Shown piece after piece: positions 7,915 through 16,815 of a DNA stretch of 64,000 nt (position 1 is the first letter of the stretch; the number at the start of each line of letters is the position of its first letter). Made by a program: the position numbers and the translations under genes. The notes below the pieces were generated by a model. The model did no database searches. It saw only the letters and a list, made by a program, of their open reading frames with translations, and was not told the origin of the DNA. Location of the stretch: the NCBI RefSeq assembly GCF_030348765.1, contig NZ_JAUCEU010000007.1, positions 2,040,501 through 2,104,500 of the forward strand. Direction: 5' to 3'. The DNA comes from Neobacillus sp. CF12. GTDB lineage: Bacteria; Bacillota; Bacilli; Bacillales; Cytobacillaceae.

Positions 7915-8045
7915 GCGATATATTTCTGCGAATACTGGTTAAAAGTTTAGTCATAGTTCATTTTATGCGGGAGTTTATTGTAGGTTCCAAATAGGCATGT
8001 ACTTAAAGTGAGGAGATTATTTTACATATAGAAAAGCGCAGAAAA

Positions 8046-8074
8046 AAACCAGGCTTTTAAAAAAAGCCTGGTTT
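8046..8074 (-). terminator. Terminator of the miaB-ricA operon
   Basis: A 13-bp perfect stem (AAACCAGGCTTTT with AAAAGCCTGGTTT) has a three-A loop. On the minus strand it is followed by TTTTTTC. It ends seven bases from the ricA stop. Confidence 0.85.
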
Positions 8075-8081
8075 CATATTC

Positions 8082-8531
8082 TTAATGATCGTGGTCATGG
8101 TCGTGATTTCCACAAGAACCGCCATTGTGTATACTTGCACCGGTTTCACCTTTTAATACGTCTCCACCCGTTGATTCAATGATAACATCTGTAACTTTAT
8201 TAGAGATCGTTGTGGCGATTAATTGAAGTAAATCATTAACATCGATTTGGGACTGCTTAAACTCTTGAACAACCGGAATATCTTCTAATTCCCGTTCAAT
8301 GGAAGCAATTTTATCTTCTACCTTTTTCAATGCTTCTGGTTTTCCGTAATGTTGTAGATTAACTGCTTGCTTTTGCAAACCCTTAATATCTGAAATTAAT
8401 GTGCTTACTTTTGGGTTTACATGGATTTGTGCTTCTGCACGTTTAAAGAAATCAACTTCTTCTGTTTCTGCTATCATACGTGCTAATTCTTGTGCTCGAG
8501 CGATAATATCGTCTTTTGTATACTTTGCCAC
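8082..8531 (-). CDS. ricA: RicA (YmcA), RNase Y specificity/Ric complex protein
   Basis: RicA acts with RicF and RicT in the complex that steers RNase Y cleavage and affects biofilm formation, competence and sporulation in B. subtilis. The 149-residue protein has the family core ETEEVDFFKRAEAQIHVNPK, the QKQAVNLQHYGKPEAL helix and the C-terminal STGGDVLKGETG segment. GTG at 8531 has GAGGTG seven bases upstream. Its stop-distal end differs from B. subtilis: a tail GGSCGNHDHDHDH with one Cys and four His. Cysteines in this region contribute to the iron-sulfur clusters reported for the Ric complex. It lies one base after the miaB stop, so the two are co-transcribed. Confidence 0.93.
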   Translation of the reverse strand: MAKYTKDDIIARAQELARMIAETEEVDFFKRAEAQIHVNPKVSTLISDIKGLQKQAVNLQHYGKPEALKKVEDKIASIERELEDIPVVQEFKQSQIDVNDLLQLIATTISNKVTDVIIESTGGDVLKGETGASIHNGGSCGNHDHDHDH

Positions 8532-8532
8532 T

Positions 8533-10077
8533 TTATTTCACCTCTACTGGTTCTAATTCTTCGACCATTTCACCGTTTAATGACCATGTTTTTGCGTCAG
8601 TGATTCTTACCTTAACTATTTTTCCAATTGCTGATTTTGGCGCAGCAAAATTTACTAACTTGCTTCTTGAAGTGTATCCTGCTAGGACCTCAGGATTGTT
8701 CTTGCTTTCCCCTTCTACAAGAACTTCAACAATTTGACCCTTATATTTTTTCATTGCTTCAGCCGAAAGTTCATTAACTAAAGCATTTAAACGCTGCAAT
8801 CGTTCCTTCTTTACTTCCATTGGAACATTGTCCTGCATTTTAGCAGCAGGTGTACCTTCACGAGGAGAATAAATAAATGTATAAGCTAGTTCATAGCCTA
8901 CCTCACGATATAAGGATAAAGTCTCTTCAAATTGTTCATCTGTTTCATTTGGATAGCCAACGATAATATCAGTAGTTAATGCAACGTTTGGAATCGCAGC
9001 TTTGATTTTACGTACTAACTCCAAATATTGTTCTCTTGTATATTTACGAGCCATAATTTTTAATACATCCGTAGAACCGGATTGAACAGGCAGGTGGATA
9101 TGATCCATTAAGTTTCCGCCCTTTGCAAGGACCTCAATCAAATGATCATCAAAGTCACGTGGATGACTTGTTGTAAAACGAATACGAGGAATATCAATCT
9201 TCCGTAATTCCTCCATAAGGTTACCTAGACCATAGTTCATTCCCTCTAAATCTTTTCCATACGCATTTACATTTTGCCCTAAAAGAGTAACTTCCTGATA
9301 GCCTTGTGCGGCTAAATGGCGTACTTCTTGGATAATCTCTTCCGGACGACGGCTTCGTTCTTTACCTCGTGTAAATGGAACAATACAATAGGTACAGAAT
9401 TTGTCACAGCCGTACATAATGTTAACCCATGCCTTAATCTTGCCGCGTCTTACTTTTGGAAGGTTTTCGATTACGTCGCCTTCTTTAGACCATACTTCAA
9501 CAACCATTTCCTTAGACATATACGCTTCATGTAAAATATGCGGTAAACGGTGTATATTATGTGTTCCGAAAATCATATCAACTTGATTATAGGTTTTTAG
9601 AATCTTATTAACTACGGATTCTTCTTGTGACATACATCCACAAACACCTAAGAGTAGATCTGGCTTTTCTAATTTCAAATGTTTTAAATGACCTAGTTCA
9701 CCGAACACCTTATTTTCAGCATTCTCACGAATGGCACATGTATTTAACAGAATCACATTGGCATCTTCTGTAGAATCTGTTGGCTCATAACCCAATGCTA
9801 AAAAAATCCCTGCCATTACTTCGGTATCGTGCTCATTCATTTGGCAGCCATAGGTACGAATATAAAACTTCCGACCTTCTCCCATGCCTCGAAATTCCTC
9901 AGGAATAGAGAAATCGTTATGGTATTTCACTTCTTCTTTCCCACGTTTTTTAGCATCTTTTAAGGAAGGTGCGGTAATTACCTGCTCAAAGTACTTACTG
10001 TAATCCTTTGCGGATTTTTTGTCCGAAGAATTAGCAGGTTCGATTTGTTGAGCTTCTACACGTTGTTTTTCATTCAT
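8533..10077 (-). CDS. miaB: tRNA-2-methylthio-N6-dimethylallyladenosine synthase MiaB
   Basis: MiaB is a radical-SAM methylthiotransferase that adds a methylthio group to i6A37 of tRNAs reading codons that start with U. The protein is 514 residues. It has an N-terminal domain with the three cluster-binding cysteines ([24 protein letters not shown]), the radical-SAM motif CDKFCTYC, and a C-terminal TRAM domain (about 440-505, from [12 protein letters not shown]). A 60-residue, charged N-terminal extension is typical for Bacillus members. ATG at 10077 follows AAAGGAG. It is the first gene of miaB-ricA. Confidence 0.96.
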   Translation of the reverse strand: MNEKQRVEAQQIEPANSSDKKSAKDYSKYFEQVITAPSLKDAKKRGKEEVKYHNDFSIPEEFRGMGEGRKFYIRTYGCQMNEHDTEVMAGIFLALGYEPTDSTEDANVILLNTCAIRENAENKVFGELGHLKHLKLEKPDLLLGVCGCMSQEESVVNKILKTYNQVDMIFGTHNIHRLPHILHEAYMSKEMVVEVWSKEGDVIENLPKVRRGKIKAWVNIMYGCDKFCTYCIVPFTRGKERSRRPEEIIQEVRHLAAQGYQEVTLLGQNVNAYGKDLEGMNYGLGNLMEELRKIDIPRIRFTTSHPRDFDDHLIEVLAKGGNLMDHIHLPVQSGSTDVLKIMARKYTREQYLELVRKIKAAIPNVALTTDIIVGYPNETDEQFEETLSLYREVGYELAYTFIYSPREGTPAAKMQDNVPMEVKKERLQRLNALVNELSAEAMKKYKGQIVEVLVEGESKNNPEVLAGYTSRSKLVNFAAPKSAIGKIVKVRITDAKTWSLNGEMVEELEPVEVK

Positions 10078-10219
10078 TAGTAAAATCTCCTTTCAGTCAA
10101 TTTGCTGTCTATGAATATTTGTAAAGTAAAATTTTTCCTGTACTAGTGAATAAGAATTGAATCTCCCACACATCCGCACATTATTATAGTATAAAGGTTA
10201 AAAGGCTTGAAAACAATAG

Positions 10220-10246
10220 AAAATCCCGTAGTAGTATACTACGGGA
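10220..10246 (-). terminator. Terminator of korAB
   Basis: CCCGTAGTA pairs with TACTACGGG around a 3-base loop, with TTTTCTATTG following on the minus strand, 16 bases after the korB stop. Confidence 0.75.
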
Positions 10247-10261
10247 AGTTTCCAATTTCTA

Positions 10262-11128
10262 TTACATGAACTCTCCAACTAATTTATCAAAGTAACCTTG
10301 ATCGAGAGTTAGATCAGCATGTGCTAATGGAGTTTCAGAGTAATTATTAATCAATTCTTGGTAGGATTGACGTTCTGTGTTTTGATAAATCAAACCAGTA
10401 ACTAAACCATTATGCTTCATCAATGTCTGCATTGCATTTTCACGATTAGAAGGATCATACCCTTCAATATCGCTTAATTTTGTTAGGTTTTCTTTAAACC
10501 AGTCATACGTGTTGACCTTATTATAAGTAACACAAGGACTGTATACGTTAATTAAAGAGAATCCTTTATGCTTAATACCTGCTTCAATTAAAGCAGTAAG
10601 ATCTTTCAAATCTGTAGAGAAACTTTGTGCTACAAACGTTGCTCCAGCAGTTAAAGCCATCTCCATTGGTGAAATTGGTTGTTCAATCGAACCTAATGGC
10701 GATGATTTCGTCTTAAAGCCTGTAGCAGAACGCGGAGACGTTTGTCCCTTTGTTAATCCATAAATTTGGTTATCCATAACTACGTAGGTAATATCAATAT
10801 TTCTACGGATAGCATGAATGGTGTGTCCCATACCGATTGCAAAACCGTCACCATCACCGCCAGAAGCGATAACTGTAAGATCCCGGTTAGCCATTTTAAC
10901 ACCTTGTGCTATAGGTAATGAGCGACCATGAATACCATGGAAGCCATATGAATTAATATATCCAGAGATACGACCAGAACACCCGATACCAGAAATAACA
11001 GCTAAGTTTTCAGGCTCTAGCCCTACATTTGCTGCTGCACGTTGCATTGCCGCTTGTACAGAGAAGTCGCCACAGCCAGGGCACCAGTTCGGTTTTACAT
11101 TATTACGAAATTCTTTAAAAGTGGCCAT
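10262..11128 (-). CDS. korB: 2-oxoacid:ferredoxin oxidoreductase, beta subunit
   Basis: This is the thiamine-diphosphate subunit of a 2-oxoacid (probably 2-oxoglutarate) ferredoxin oxidoreductase, which oxidatively decarboxylates the acid to an acyl-CoA and reduces ferredoxin. The 288 residues include the cluster/cofactor cysteines in NWCPGCGDFS and GIGCSGR, and the TPP-Mg motif GDGDGFAIGMGHTIHAIRRN with the partner segment MDNQIYGLTKGQ. It starts two bases after the korA stop, with its ribosome site inside the end of korA, so the two are translationally linked. Which oxoacid is used (pyruvate or 2-oxoglutarate) cannot be fixed from sequence alone; the two-subunit form without a ferredoxin-like subunit favours Kor. 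Confidence 0.92.
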   Translation of the reverse strand: MATFKEFRNNVKPNWCPGCGDFSVQAAMQRAAANVGLEPENLAVISGIGCSGRISGYINSYGFHGIHGRSLPIAQGVKMANRDLTVIASGGDGDGFAIGMGHTIHAIRRNIDITYVVMDNQIYGLTKGQTSPRSATGFKTKSSPLGSIEQPISPMEMALTAGATFVAQSFSTDLKDLTALIEAGIKHKGFSLINVYSPCVTYNKVNTYDWFKENLTKLSDIEGYDPSNRENAMQTLMKHNGLVTGLIYQNTERQSYQELINNYSETPLAHADLTLDQGYFDKLVGEFM

Positions 11129-11130
11129 GA

Positions 11131-12867
11131 TTAGAACAACTCCTTACATTTTGTATATACTTCGTGTGGTAGGAACGGATTACCGTCATATTTTAAATGT
11201 TTAATAATCTTTTCAGCATGACCAACATTCATTTTTATAATGTTTGCCAATTGACCAGTAGCATTGTTTTCAACAACCACTACTTTCTTTGCTGAACGAA
11301 CAAGTGGTAATACTTCGTCCGTTGGGAATGGGTGAATCAAACGAATATGAGCATGATTTACTTTCATTCCTTCTTTTTCTAAACGAACCATAGCTTCCTC
11401 AATTACACCTCGTGTTGAATTAAATCCAACTAGTAAAACGTCAGCATCTTCATGCTTAGTGTTTTTATATACCGGTGTATTGAAACGAATATTTTCAATT
11501 TTACGGAATCGCTTGTCCATTTGAGCGTTTCTATTTAAAGCCGATTCAGACGGTTTTCCAGTTTCATCATGTTCAACACCTGTTACATGGTGAATACCAT
11601 TTTTCATACCAGGAATTACACGTGGAGAAACTCCATCTGCTGTCACTTCATAACGTTTGAAATATGCTTTATTTTCACTCTCAGGAATTGCATCAGTAAC
11701 AAGCTTTCCACGTCTGATTTCTACTTTATCCATACTTAAAGGTTCAACTGTCTGCTTACCTAAAGAGAGTTGAAGATCTGTAAGAACAATTACAGGACAT
11801 TGATATTCTTCAGCAAGGTTAAATGCCTCAGTTGTATCATAAAAAGCCTCTTCTACAGTACTTGGAGCCATAACGATCTTAGGGATTTCTCCATGTGTTC
11901 CATAAATCATCGCCATTAAATCTGACTGTTCTTGCTTTGTTGGTAATCCTGTAGATGGACCACCACGCTGTGTATCAACAACAACAAGCGGAGTTTCAGT
12001 TATACCTGAAAGACCAATTGCTTCCATTTTCAATGATAAACCTGGGCCAGCAGATGCCGTAATTGTACGAACACCAGCATAGTTTGCACCGATTGCCATT
12101 GTACAAGCAGCAATTTCATCTTCTGTTTGAATAACTGTACCTCCAAGAGCTGGAAGCTTTTTAATTAAATATTCCATTATTTCAGAAGCTGGTGTGATAG
12201 GGTAAGCAGCCATAAAACGGCAGCCAGCAGCAACTGCACCTAATGCAATCGCGTCATTTCCAATCATGAACATACGCTTCTTGCCATCAGCTTTTTCAAG
12301 TTCCATTATTTCAACACCATCTACAAGCTGTTTTTTCATATAATCAAAGCCAGCTCTAATGGCATCCATGTTTTTCGCAACGACTTGAGCACCTTTTTTA
12401 CCAAAAATCTCTTGAACTACTTCTTCAAAAACATTAATATCAAGATTCAATACAGCAGATGTAGCACCGATGGCTACCATGTTTTTCATTAGAGAAGTTC
12501 CTAATTCAGTAGCAATTTCTGTAAATGGAACCGCATACAATGATGCTTGTGTATCTTCTGGTTTCTTAGGTGTGAATTTTGCATCTGCAAGGATTACACC
12601 TTTGCTGTGTAACTCTTTGTAGTTTAAATCGATCGTTTCTTGGTCAAAAGCGACAAGAACATCAAGATCATCAGAGATTGAACGAACTTCTGTCGTACTT
12701 ACTCTGATTTTGTTATTTGTATGACCGCCTTTAATACGAGATGAAAAGTGACGATAACCATACAAGTAATAACCGAGGCGATTCAATGCAATAGCAAATA
12801 TTTCCCCTGTACTTTCAATACCTTCCCCTTGTTGTCCGCCAACTTTCCACGAAAGTTGATTGATCAT
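11131..12867 (-). CDS. korA: 2-oxoacid:ferredoxin oxidoreductase, fused gamma-alpha subunit
   Basis: Partner of korB. The 578-residue chain is a fusion: residues 1 to about 190 form the gamma (catalytic) domain, starting WKVGGQQGEGIESTGEIF. The rest is the alpha chain with the pyrimidine-binding region AAYPITPASEIMEYL, the TEDEIAA segment carrying the glutamate that activates thiamine, and SAGPGLSLKMEAIGL. ATG at 12867 follows AAAGGGGTG. Position between spoVS and miaB is the same as in the Bacillus cereus group, whereas B. subtilis has tdh-kbl there. A cre-like palindrome lies upstream at 13195. Confidence 0.92.
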   Translation of the reverse strand: MINQLSWKVGGQQGEGIESTGEIFAIALNRLGYYLYGYRHFSSRIKGGHTNNKIRVSTTEVRSISDDLDVLVAFDQETIDLNYKELHSKGVILADAKFTPKKPEDTQASLYAVPFTEIATELGTSLMKNMVAIGATSAVLNLDINVFEEVVQEIFGKKGAQVVAKNMDAIRAGFDYMKKQLVDGVEIMELEKADGKKRMFMIGNDAIALGAVAAGCRFMAAYPITPASEIMEYLIKKLPALGGTVIQTEDEIAACTMAIGANYAGVRTITASAGPGLSLKMEAIGLSGITETPLVVVDTQRGGPSTGLPTKQEQSDLMAMIYGTHGEIPKIVMAPSTVEEAFYDTTEAFNLAEEYQCPVIVLTDLQLSLGKQTVEPLSMDKVEIRRGKLVTDAIPESENKAYFKRYEVTADGVSPRVIPGMKNGIHHVTGVEHDETGKPSESALNRNAQMDKRFRKIENIRFNTPVYKNTKHEDADVLLVGFNSTRGVIEEAMVRLEKEGMKVNHAHIRLIHPFPTDEVLPLVRSAKKVVVVENNATGQLANIIKMNVGHAEKIIKHLKYDGNPFLPHEVYTKCKELF

Positions 12868-13251
12868 GACTTACACCCCTTTGGATATGTAAAAAATATA
12901 TTTTATAAATCACTAATAGTGTAGCACAATTCCGAGTTATTCACTATAATTTAATCTTTTAAAGCATTAAAGATTAGATAATATGAATTGACGAGATGTA
13001 CTAAACGCTTACAATTCTAGACCTGAAAACAAAAAATTGCAACCCTTTCGAACGAAATATTGTCTAAAATATGAATATTTTTTTATAATTTAAAATTTGA
13101 CATTTACTGGATACAAAGAAATGCATTAAAAACGCTATCATAACGCAGTTCTTAAATAATCTCGTAATATATATTTGTCTTTATTTTTATAACAGAAAAC
13201 GTTTTCGTATATTCTAGTATAATATTTTTTTCTTAATTTGAAAATAAAAAT
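12868..13251. other. Intergenic region upstream of korA
   Basis: This stretch of nearly 400 AT-rich bases holds the korAB promoter region, a cre-like palindrome at 13195-13206 and no open frame with a ribosome site. I see no RNA gene or repeat. Confidence 0.6.
13195..13206. promoter_or_regulatory. cre-like palindrome upstream of korAB
   Basis: GAAAACGTTTTC is a perfect 12-bp palindrome with the central CG of LacI-family operators. It departs from the cre consensus at only two flanking positions. It is about 330 bases from the korA start and 46 bases from the spoVS terminator, so a role in korAB control is only possible. Confidence 0.35.
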
Positions 13252-13273
13252 ACCTGCTTACATGTAAGCAGGT
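13244..13273 (-). terminator. Terminator of spoVS
   Basis: A perfect palindrome with 11-base arms (ACCTGCTTACA / TGTAAGCAGGT, no true loop beyond the centre) is followed on the minus strand by ATTTTTATTTTC. It lies 47 bases after the spoVS stop. Confidence 0.75.
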
Positions 13274-13319
13274 TAAATTAATTCATTTATTTTCCTTCAC
13301 ATCTTTGATTCTATCTCTT

Positions 13320-13580
13320 TCATCTTGGTTCAACAATAAGCTTTATGGCCGTGCGTTCTTCACCATCAATCTGAATATCAGTGAACGCAGGGATGCAAAT
13401 CAAATCTACTCCGCTAGGTGCCACGAATCCTCTTGCAATCGCTACTGCTTTAACAGCCTGATTCAATGCACCTGCACCAATTGCCTGTATTTCTGCTGCA
13501 CCTCTTTCACGCAGAACTCCAGCAAGTGCACCAGCTACAGAATTAGGATTAGATTTTGCTGAAACTTTTAATATTTCCAT
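13320..13580 (-). CDS. spoVS: Stage V sporulation protein S
   Basis: SpoVS is a small Alba-fold protein needed for progress beyond stage V of sporulation and for coat assembly in B. subtilis. ATG at 13580, preceded by AGGGGGAG, gives 86 residues starting MEILKVSAKSNPNSVAGALA. This length and sequence are almost invariant across Bacillaceae. The open frame runs 30 codons further upstream but without a ribosome site. The C-terminus DLICIPAFTDIQIDGEERTA matches the family. It follows ymdB in the same direction and has its own sigma-H-like promoter. Confidence 0.97.
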   Translation of the reverse strand: MEILKVSAKSNPNSVAGALAGVLRERGAAEIQAIGAGALNQAVKAVAIARGFVAPSGVDLICIPAFTDIQIDGEERTAIKLIVEPR

Positions 13581-13662
13581 TGCTAGCTCCCCCTTGTATA
13601 ATCCCGATCCTGGCATGAGCAGTTTCATGAGCAAATCAGGTATATAAGATTCCACTGCTACT

Positions 13663-13692
13663 ATATTCATTTTTCAAATGACATATTCCGGC
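13663..13692 (-). promoter_or_regulatory. Candidate sigma-H promoter of spoVS
   Basis: On the minus strand GCCGGAATA is followed after 12 bases by AATGAATAT, fitting the sigma-H pattern RnAGGAwWW-N11/12-RnnGAATww with one mismatch in the -35 box. It lies about 85 bases before the spoVS ATG. spoVS is a known sigma-H gene in B. subtilis. Confidence 0.55.
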
Positions 13693-13721
13693 TTGGACAA
13701 AAAAAGTGGTAAATTACCAAC

Positions 13722-13752
13722 AAAAAAGAATAACCCTCCAAGACTGGAAGGT
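13722..13752 (-). terminator. Terminator of ymdB
   Basis: AACC-TCCA pairs with TGGA-GGTT with one internal mismatch, and the minus strand continues TTCTTTTTTG. It overlaps the ymdB stop codon. Confidence 0.7.
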
Positions 13753-14549
13753 TACGAGTACCATGGATTATCTTCATTTATTAATATTCTTTCCATTTTC
13801 TTGCATTTACCGCTTTTTCTGTCCAGTTCCATATAGACACCACTTAGCTGGTTTCGTCCTGTTTTTGGCACCTCAAACCTTACTGGAAGGCTTGTAAGAA
13901 ACTTTGTGATTACTGCCTCTCTTTCCATACCCAGAATGCCATCATAAGGACCTGTCATCCCTACATCCGTTAAATAGCCTGTGCCGCCCGGTAAAACACG
14001 GCTATCTGCTGTTTGCACGTGTGTATGTGTTCCAACGACTGCAGAAACTCTGCCATCCAAATACCAGCCCATTGCTTGTTTTTCACTTGTTGCTTCTGCA
14101 TGGAAATCTACAAAAATAAATGGTGTTCTTTCCTGCGCCAACTCCACTAATTCATCCGCCTTCTTAAAAGGGCAATCCAGAGGAGGCATAAAGGTGCGTC
14201 CCTGTAAATTGATTACAGCTACTTCGATGTCATTTACTTTAAAGAATGCTAGTCCTTTGCCAGGAGTACCTTCAGGAAAATTGGCTGGGCGTACCAAATT
14301 TTTTGCGCTATCGATAAATTCAAATATCTCCTTGTTATCCCACGAGTGGTTTCCGAGGGTTACAGCTTGTGCTCCGAAACCTAAAAACTCACGGTAGATC
14401 TTTTCGGTAATCCCTCTGCCGCCTGCAGCATTCTCACCATTAATAATTGTAAAATTAGGTCGATATTTATCTTTTATCTTCGGTACATATTCTTTTACCA
14501 TATCACGGCCTGGCGAGCCTACAACATCTCCAATAAATAATAAGTTCAT
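13752..14549 (-). CDS. ymdB: Metallophosphoesterase YmdB
   Basis: YmdB is a cyclic-nucleotide/2',3'-cAMP phosphodiesterase that affects biofilm and late-adaptive gene expression in B. subtilis. The 265-residue protein starts MNLLFIGDVVGSPGRD and shows the metal ligands of the TIGR00282 family: Asp in GDVVG, Asn in NGENAAGGRG, GNHSWDN, FHAEATSEK and GTHTHVQTAD. ATG at 14549 follows AAAGGAT. It lies downstream of rny, the gene for the RNase it is functionally tied to; the two are separated by a repeat cluster and a terminator. Confidence 0.95.
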   Translation of the reverse strand: MNLLFIGDVVGSPGRDMVKEYVPKIKDKYRPNFTIINGENAAGGRGITEKIYREFLGFGAQAVTLGNHSWDNKEIFEFIDSAKNLVRPANFPEGTPGKGLAFFKVNDIEVAVINLQGRTFMPPLDCPFKKADELVELAQERTPFIFVDFHAEATSEKQAMGWYLDGRVSAVVGTHTHVQTADSRVLPGGTGYLTDVGMTGPYDGILGMEREAVITKFLTSLPVRFEVPKTGRNQLSGVYMELDRKSGKCKKMERILINEDNPWYS

Positions 14550-14670
14550 GTGGTATCCTTTCGTAATGCGTTAATATACTATGAATTGTATCACACTTTT
14601 ATTTTATTTAATCGTAAGCTTACATTTTCAAAGAATGTGTTAAACTATGCTATTGATTTTACTGTGTATT

Positions 14671-14862
14671 AAAAATAAACGGAAAAATTCCGGCTAAATT
14701 GGAAAATACCCAAATTTCCTTAAAAATAAGCGGAGTTTTTCCGGTTAGCTGCCAAAAATCGTTGGATTTTGACTTATTTAGAGCAGTTAACCGGAATATC
14801 TCCGCTTATATCTGCTCCTTAAGCTCTTTCTATATACATTAGCCGGAAATTCTCCGCCTATT
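14671..14862. repeat. Nested palindromic repeat cluster (four units) between rny and ymdB
   Basis: Four copies of a unit of the form TAARCGGA-N5-TTCCGGYTA are present. Two are in plus orientation (14671-14697 and 14721-14752) and two in minus orientation (14783-14811 and 14839-14862). The two inner units match at about 23 of 27 positions when one is reversed, so they would form a long hairpin with a 30-base loop; the outer units can form a second, nested hairpin. The 388-base gap holds no open frame. It is not the rny terminator, which is separate at 14908-14939. Confidence 0.8.
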
Positions 14863-14907
14863 CATTCTCATACCTGCACTAAAATCAACAATGATTTTAA
14901 CATTGTC

Positions 14908-14939
14908 AAAAAAATAAAGCGGTGCTAAGAGCACCGCTT
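14908..14939 (-). terminator. Terminator of rny
   Basis: AAGCGGTGCT pairs exactly with AGCACCGCTT around AAG, with TTATTTTTTTGAC following on the minus strand. It overlaps the rny stop. Confidence 0.85.
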
Positions 14940-16497
14940 ATTTTGCGTATTCCACAGCCCGTGTTTCACGAATGACTGTTACTTTAATATGTCCTGGATA
15001 ATCAAGCTCTTCTTCTATTCGTTTCCGAATATCTCGAGCCAAACGATGTGCGGCTAAATCATCAACCGCATCAGGTCTTACAATAATACGCACCTCACGA
15101 CCTGCTTGAATGGCAAAGGATTTCTCAACACCATCATAAGACTCTGAAATCTCCTCCAGCTTTTCTAAGCGGCGGATATAGTTTTCTAGAGTTTCACTAC
15201 GTGCTCCTGGTCTTGCAGCCGATAATGCATCAGCAGCAGCCACTAGAACCGCAATGGTTGATGTTGGTGCCGTATCACCATGGTGTGATGCTATACTATT
15301 GATAACAACAGGGTGTTCCTTGTATTTAGTCGCAAGCTCGACACCAATTTCAACATGGCTTCCTTCGACTTCATGGTCAATTGCTTTTCCGATATCGTGC
15401 AAGAGACCTGCACGGCGTGCCAGCGTTTCATCCTCACCAAGTTCAGCTGCAAGTAAGCCCGAAAGCTGAGCAACCTCCATTGAGTGCTTAAGAACGTTTT
15501 GTCCGTAACTTGTACGGAACTTTAAGCGTCCAAGGATTTTAATTAGGTCCGGATGCAATCCATGAACACCGACTTCAAAGGTCGTTTGTTCACCTACTTC
15601 ACGGATATACTCATCTACTTCGCGACGAGATTTTTCGACCATTTCCTCAATACGTGCAGGATGGATACGTCCGTCTTGGACTAACTTTTCAAGCGCCAAT
15701 CGAGCTGTTTCTCGTCGAATTGGGTCGAAGCCTGATAGAATAACTGCCTCTGGGGTATCATCGATAATTAAATCAATTCCAGTAAGTGTCTCTAGTGTAC
15801 GGATATTTCTTCCTTCACGGCCGATAATACGACCTTTCATTTCATCATTTGGAAGGTTGACTACAGATACAGTCGTTTCCGCAACATGGTCAGCAGCGCA
15901 ACGCTGGATTGCTAGCGATAAGATTTCCTTCGCTTTCTTGTCTGCTTCCTCTTTCGCGCGATTTTCACTTTCCTTAATCATTATCGCGGTGTCATAGGTT
16001 AACTCCTGCTCCATTTTATCGATAATGATTGTCTTAGCTTCCTCACGAGACAAACTCGAAATACGTTCAAGTTCAGTTTGTTGTGTTCGTACCAACTCGT
16101 CCACTTTGCTTTCCATCTGTTCAATATGCTGTTGTCTTTGGTTAAGAGAATCATCCTTCTTTTCTAATAGAATTTCTCGTTTATTTAACGATTCATCTTT
16201 TCGATCTAAATTCTCTTCTCTTTGCAGTAAACGGTTTTCTTGTTTTTGCAGTTCATTTCTTCGTTCACGAACCTCACGTTCGGCTTCTGTACGAAGTTTG
16301 TGAATTTCATCCTTTGCCTCAAGCAAAGCTTCTTTTTTCAATGAATCAGCGTCACGCTTTGCATCTTCAAGAATCTGCTCTGCAGCATTCTTTGCACCTG
16401 CTATTTTTGCCTCAGCAATGGATTTACGAACAAAATAGCCAACAACGGCACCGACGATAATGCCAAGCAAAATGGAGATGATAGTAATAGGTTCCAT
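14938..16497 (-). CDS. rny: Ribonuclease Y
   Basis: RNase Y is the membrane-anchored endoribonuclease that starts decay of many Bacillus mRNAs. ATG at 16497, with GAGGAGGTG upstream, gives 519 residues, as in B. subtilis (520). The domains in order are an N-terminal membrane helix (about 5-25), a long Glu/Arg/Lys-rich coiled coil (about 30-200), a KH domain with [15 protein letters not shown] (about 215), and an HD domain with [17 protein letters not shown] giving the catalytic His-Asp pair (about 365-375). The open frame extends 28 codons upstream, but that part lacks family similarity. It is followed by ymdB, as in B. subtilis. Confidence 0.97.
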   Translation of the reverse strand: MEPITIISILLGIIVGAVVGYFVRKSIAEAKIAGAKNAAEQILEDAKRDADSLKKEALLEAKDEIHKLRTEAEREVRERRNELQKQENRLLQREENLDRKDESLNKREILLEKKDDSLNQRQQHIEQMESKVDELVRTQQTELERISSLSREEAKTIIIDKMEQELTYDTAIMIKESENRAKEEADKKAKEILSLAIQRCAADHVAETTVSVVNLPNDEMKGRIIGREGRNIRTLETLTGIDLIIDDTPEAVILSGFDPIRRETARLALEKLVQDGRIHPARIEEMVEKSRREVDEYIREVGEQTTFEVGVHGLHPDLIKILGRLKFRTSYGQNVLKHSMEVAQLSGLLAAELGEDETLARRAGLLHDIGKAIDHEVEGSHVEIGVELATKYKEHPVVINSIASHHGDTAPTSTIAVLVAAADALSAARPGARSETLENYIRRLEKLEEISESYDGVEKSFAIQAGREVRIIVRPDAVDDLAAHRLARDIRKRIEEELDYPGHIKVTVIRETRAVEYAK

Positions 16498-16773
16498 CGT
16501 TACACCTCCTCTTGCTATGAACTTTTTGTTACACTTTTTTAAGTGTCGGCATGTACATTGGTTTGGTTCAACATACAGCAAGCACCAGGCTTTTCATTGT
16601 AATATTAACAAAAATGTAAAATATACATGTTAATTGTAAATGTGTGCATATTCATTGTCAAGGGTAACTCCTGCTAGCTTTTTGAAATATTTAGACTTTG
16701 TTCATATTTTTACAATTCACAAAATCACTTTCGATGTATAAAAATTCATAGAGTTTAATAATTATGCATTTTA

Positions 16774-16811
16774 CAAAAAAGAGCAAAACCTAATCAGGTT
16801 TCGCTCTTTTT
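16774..16811 (-). terminator. Terminator of recA
   Basis: AAAAAGAGC and AAACC pair with GGTTT and GCTCTTTTT around TAATCA, with one internal A-C mismatch. On the minus strand the stem ends in a T-run. Confidence 0.8.
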
Positions 16812-16815
16812 CACT

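Noticed and set aside
13981..14397. Plus-strand 138-residue open frame opposite ymdB
   Set aside because: Antisense shadow of a highly conserved gene; no ribosome site or family similarity.
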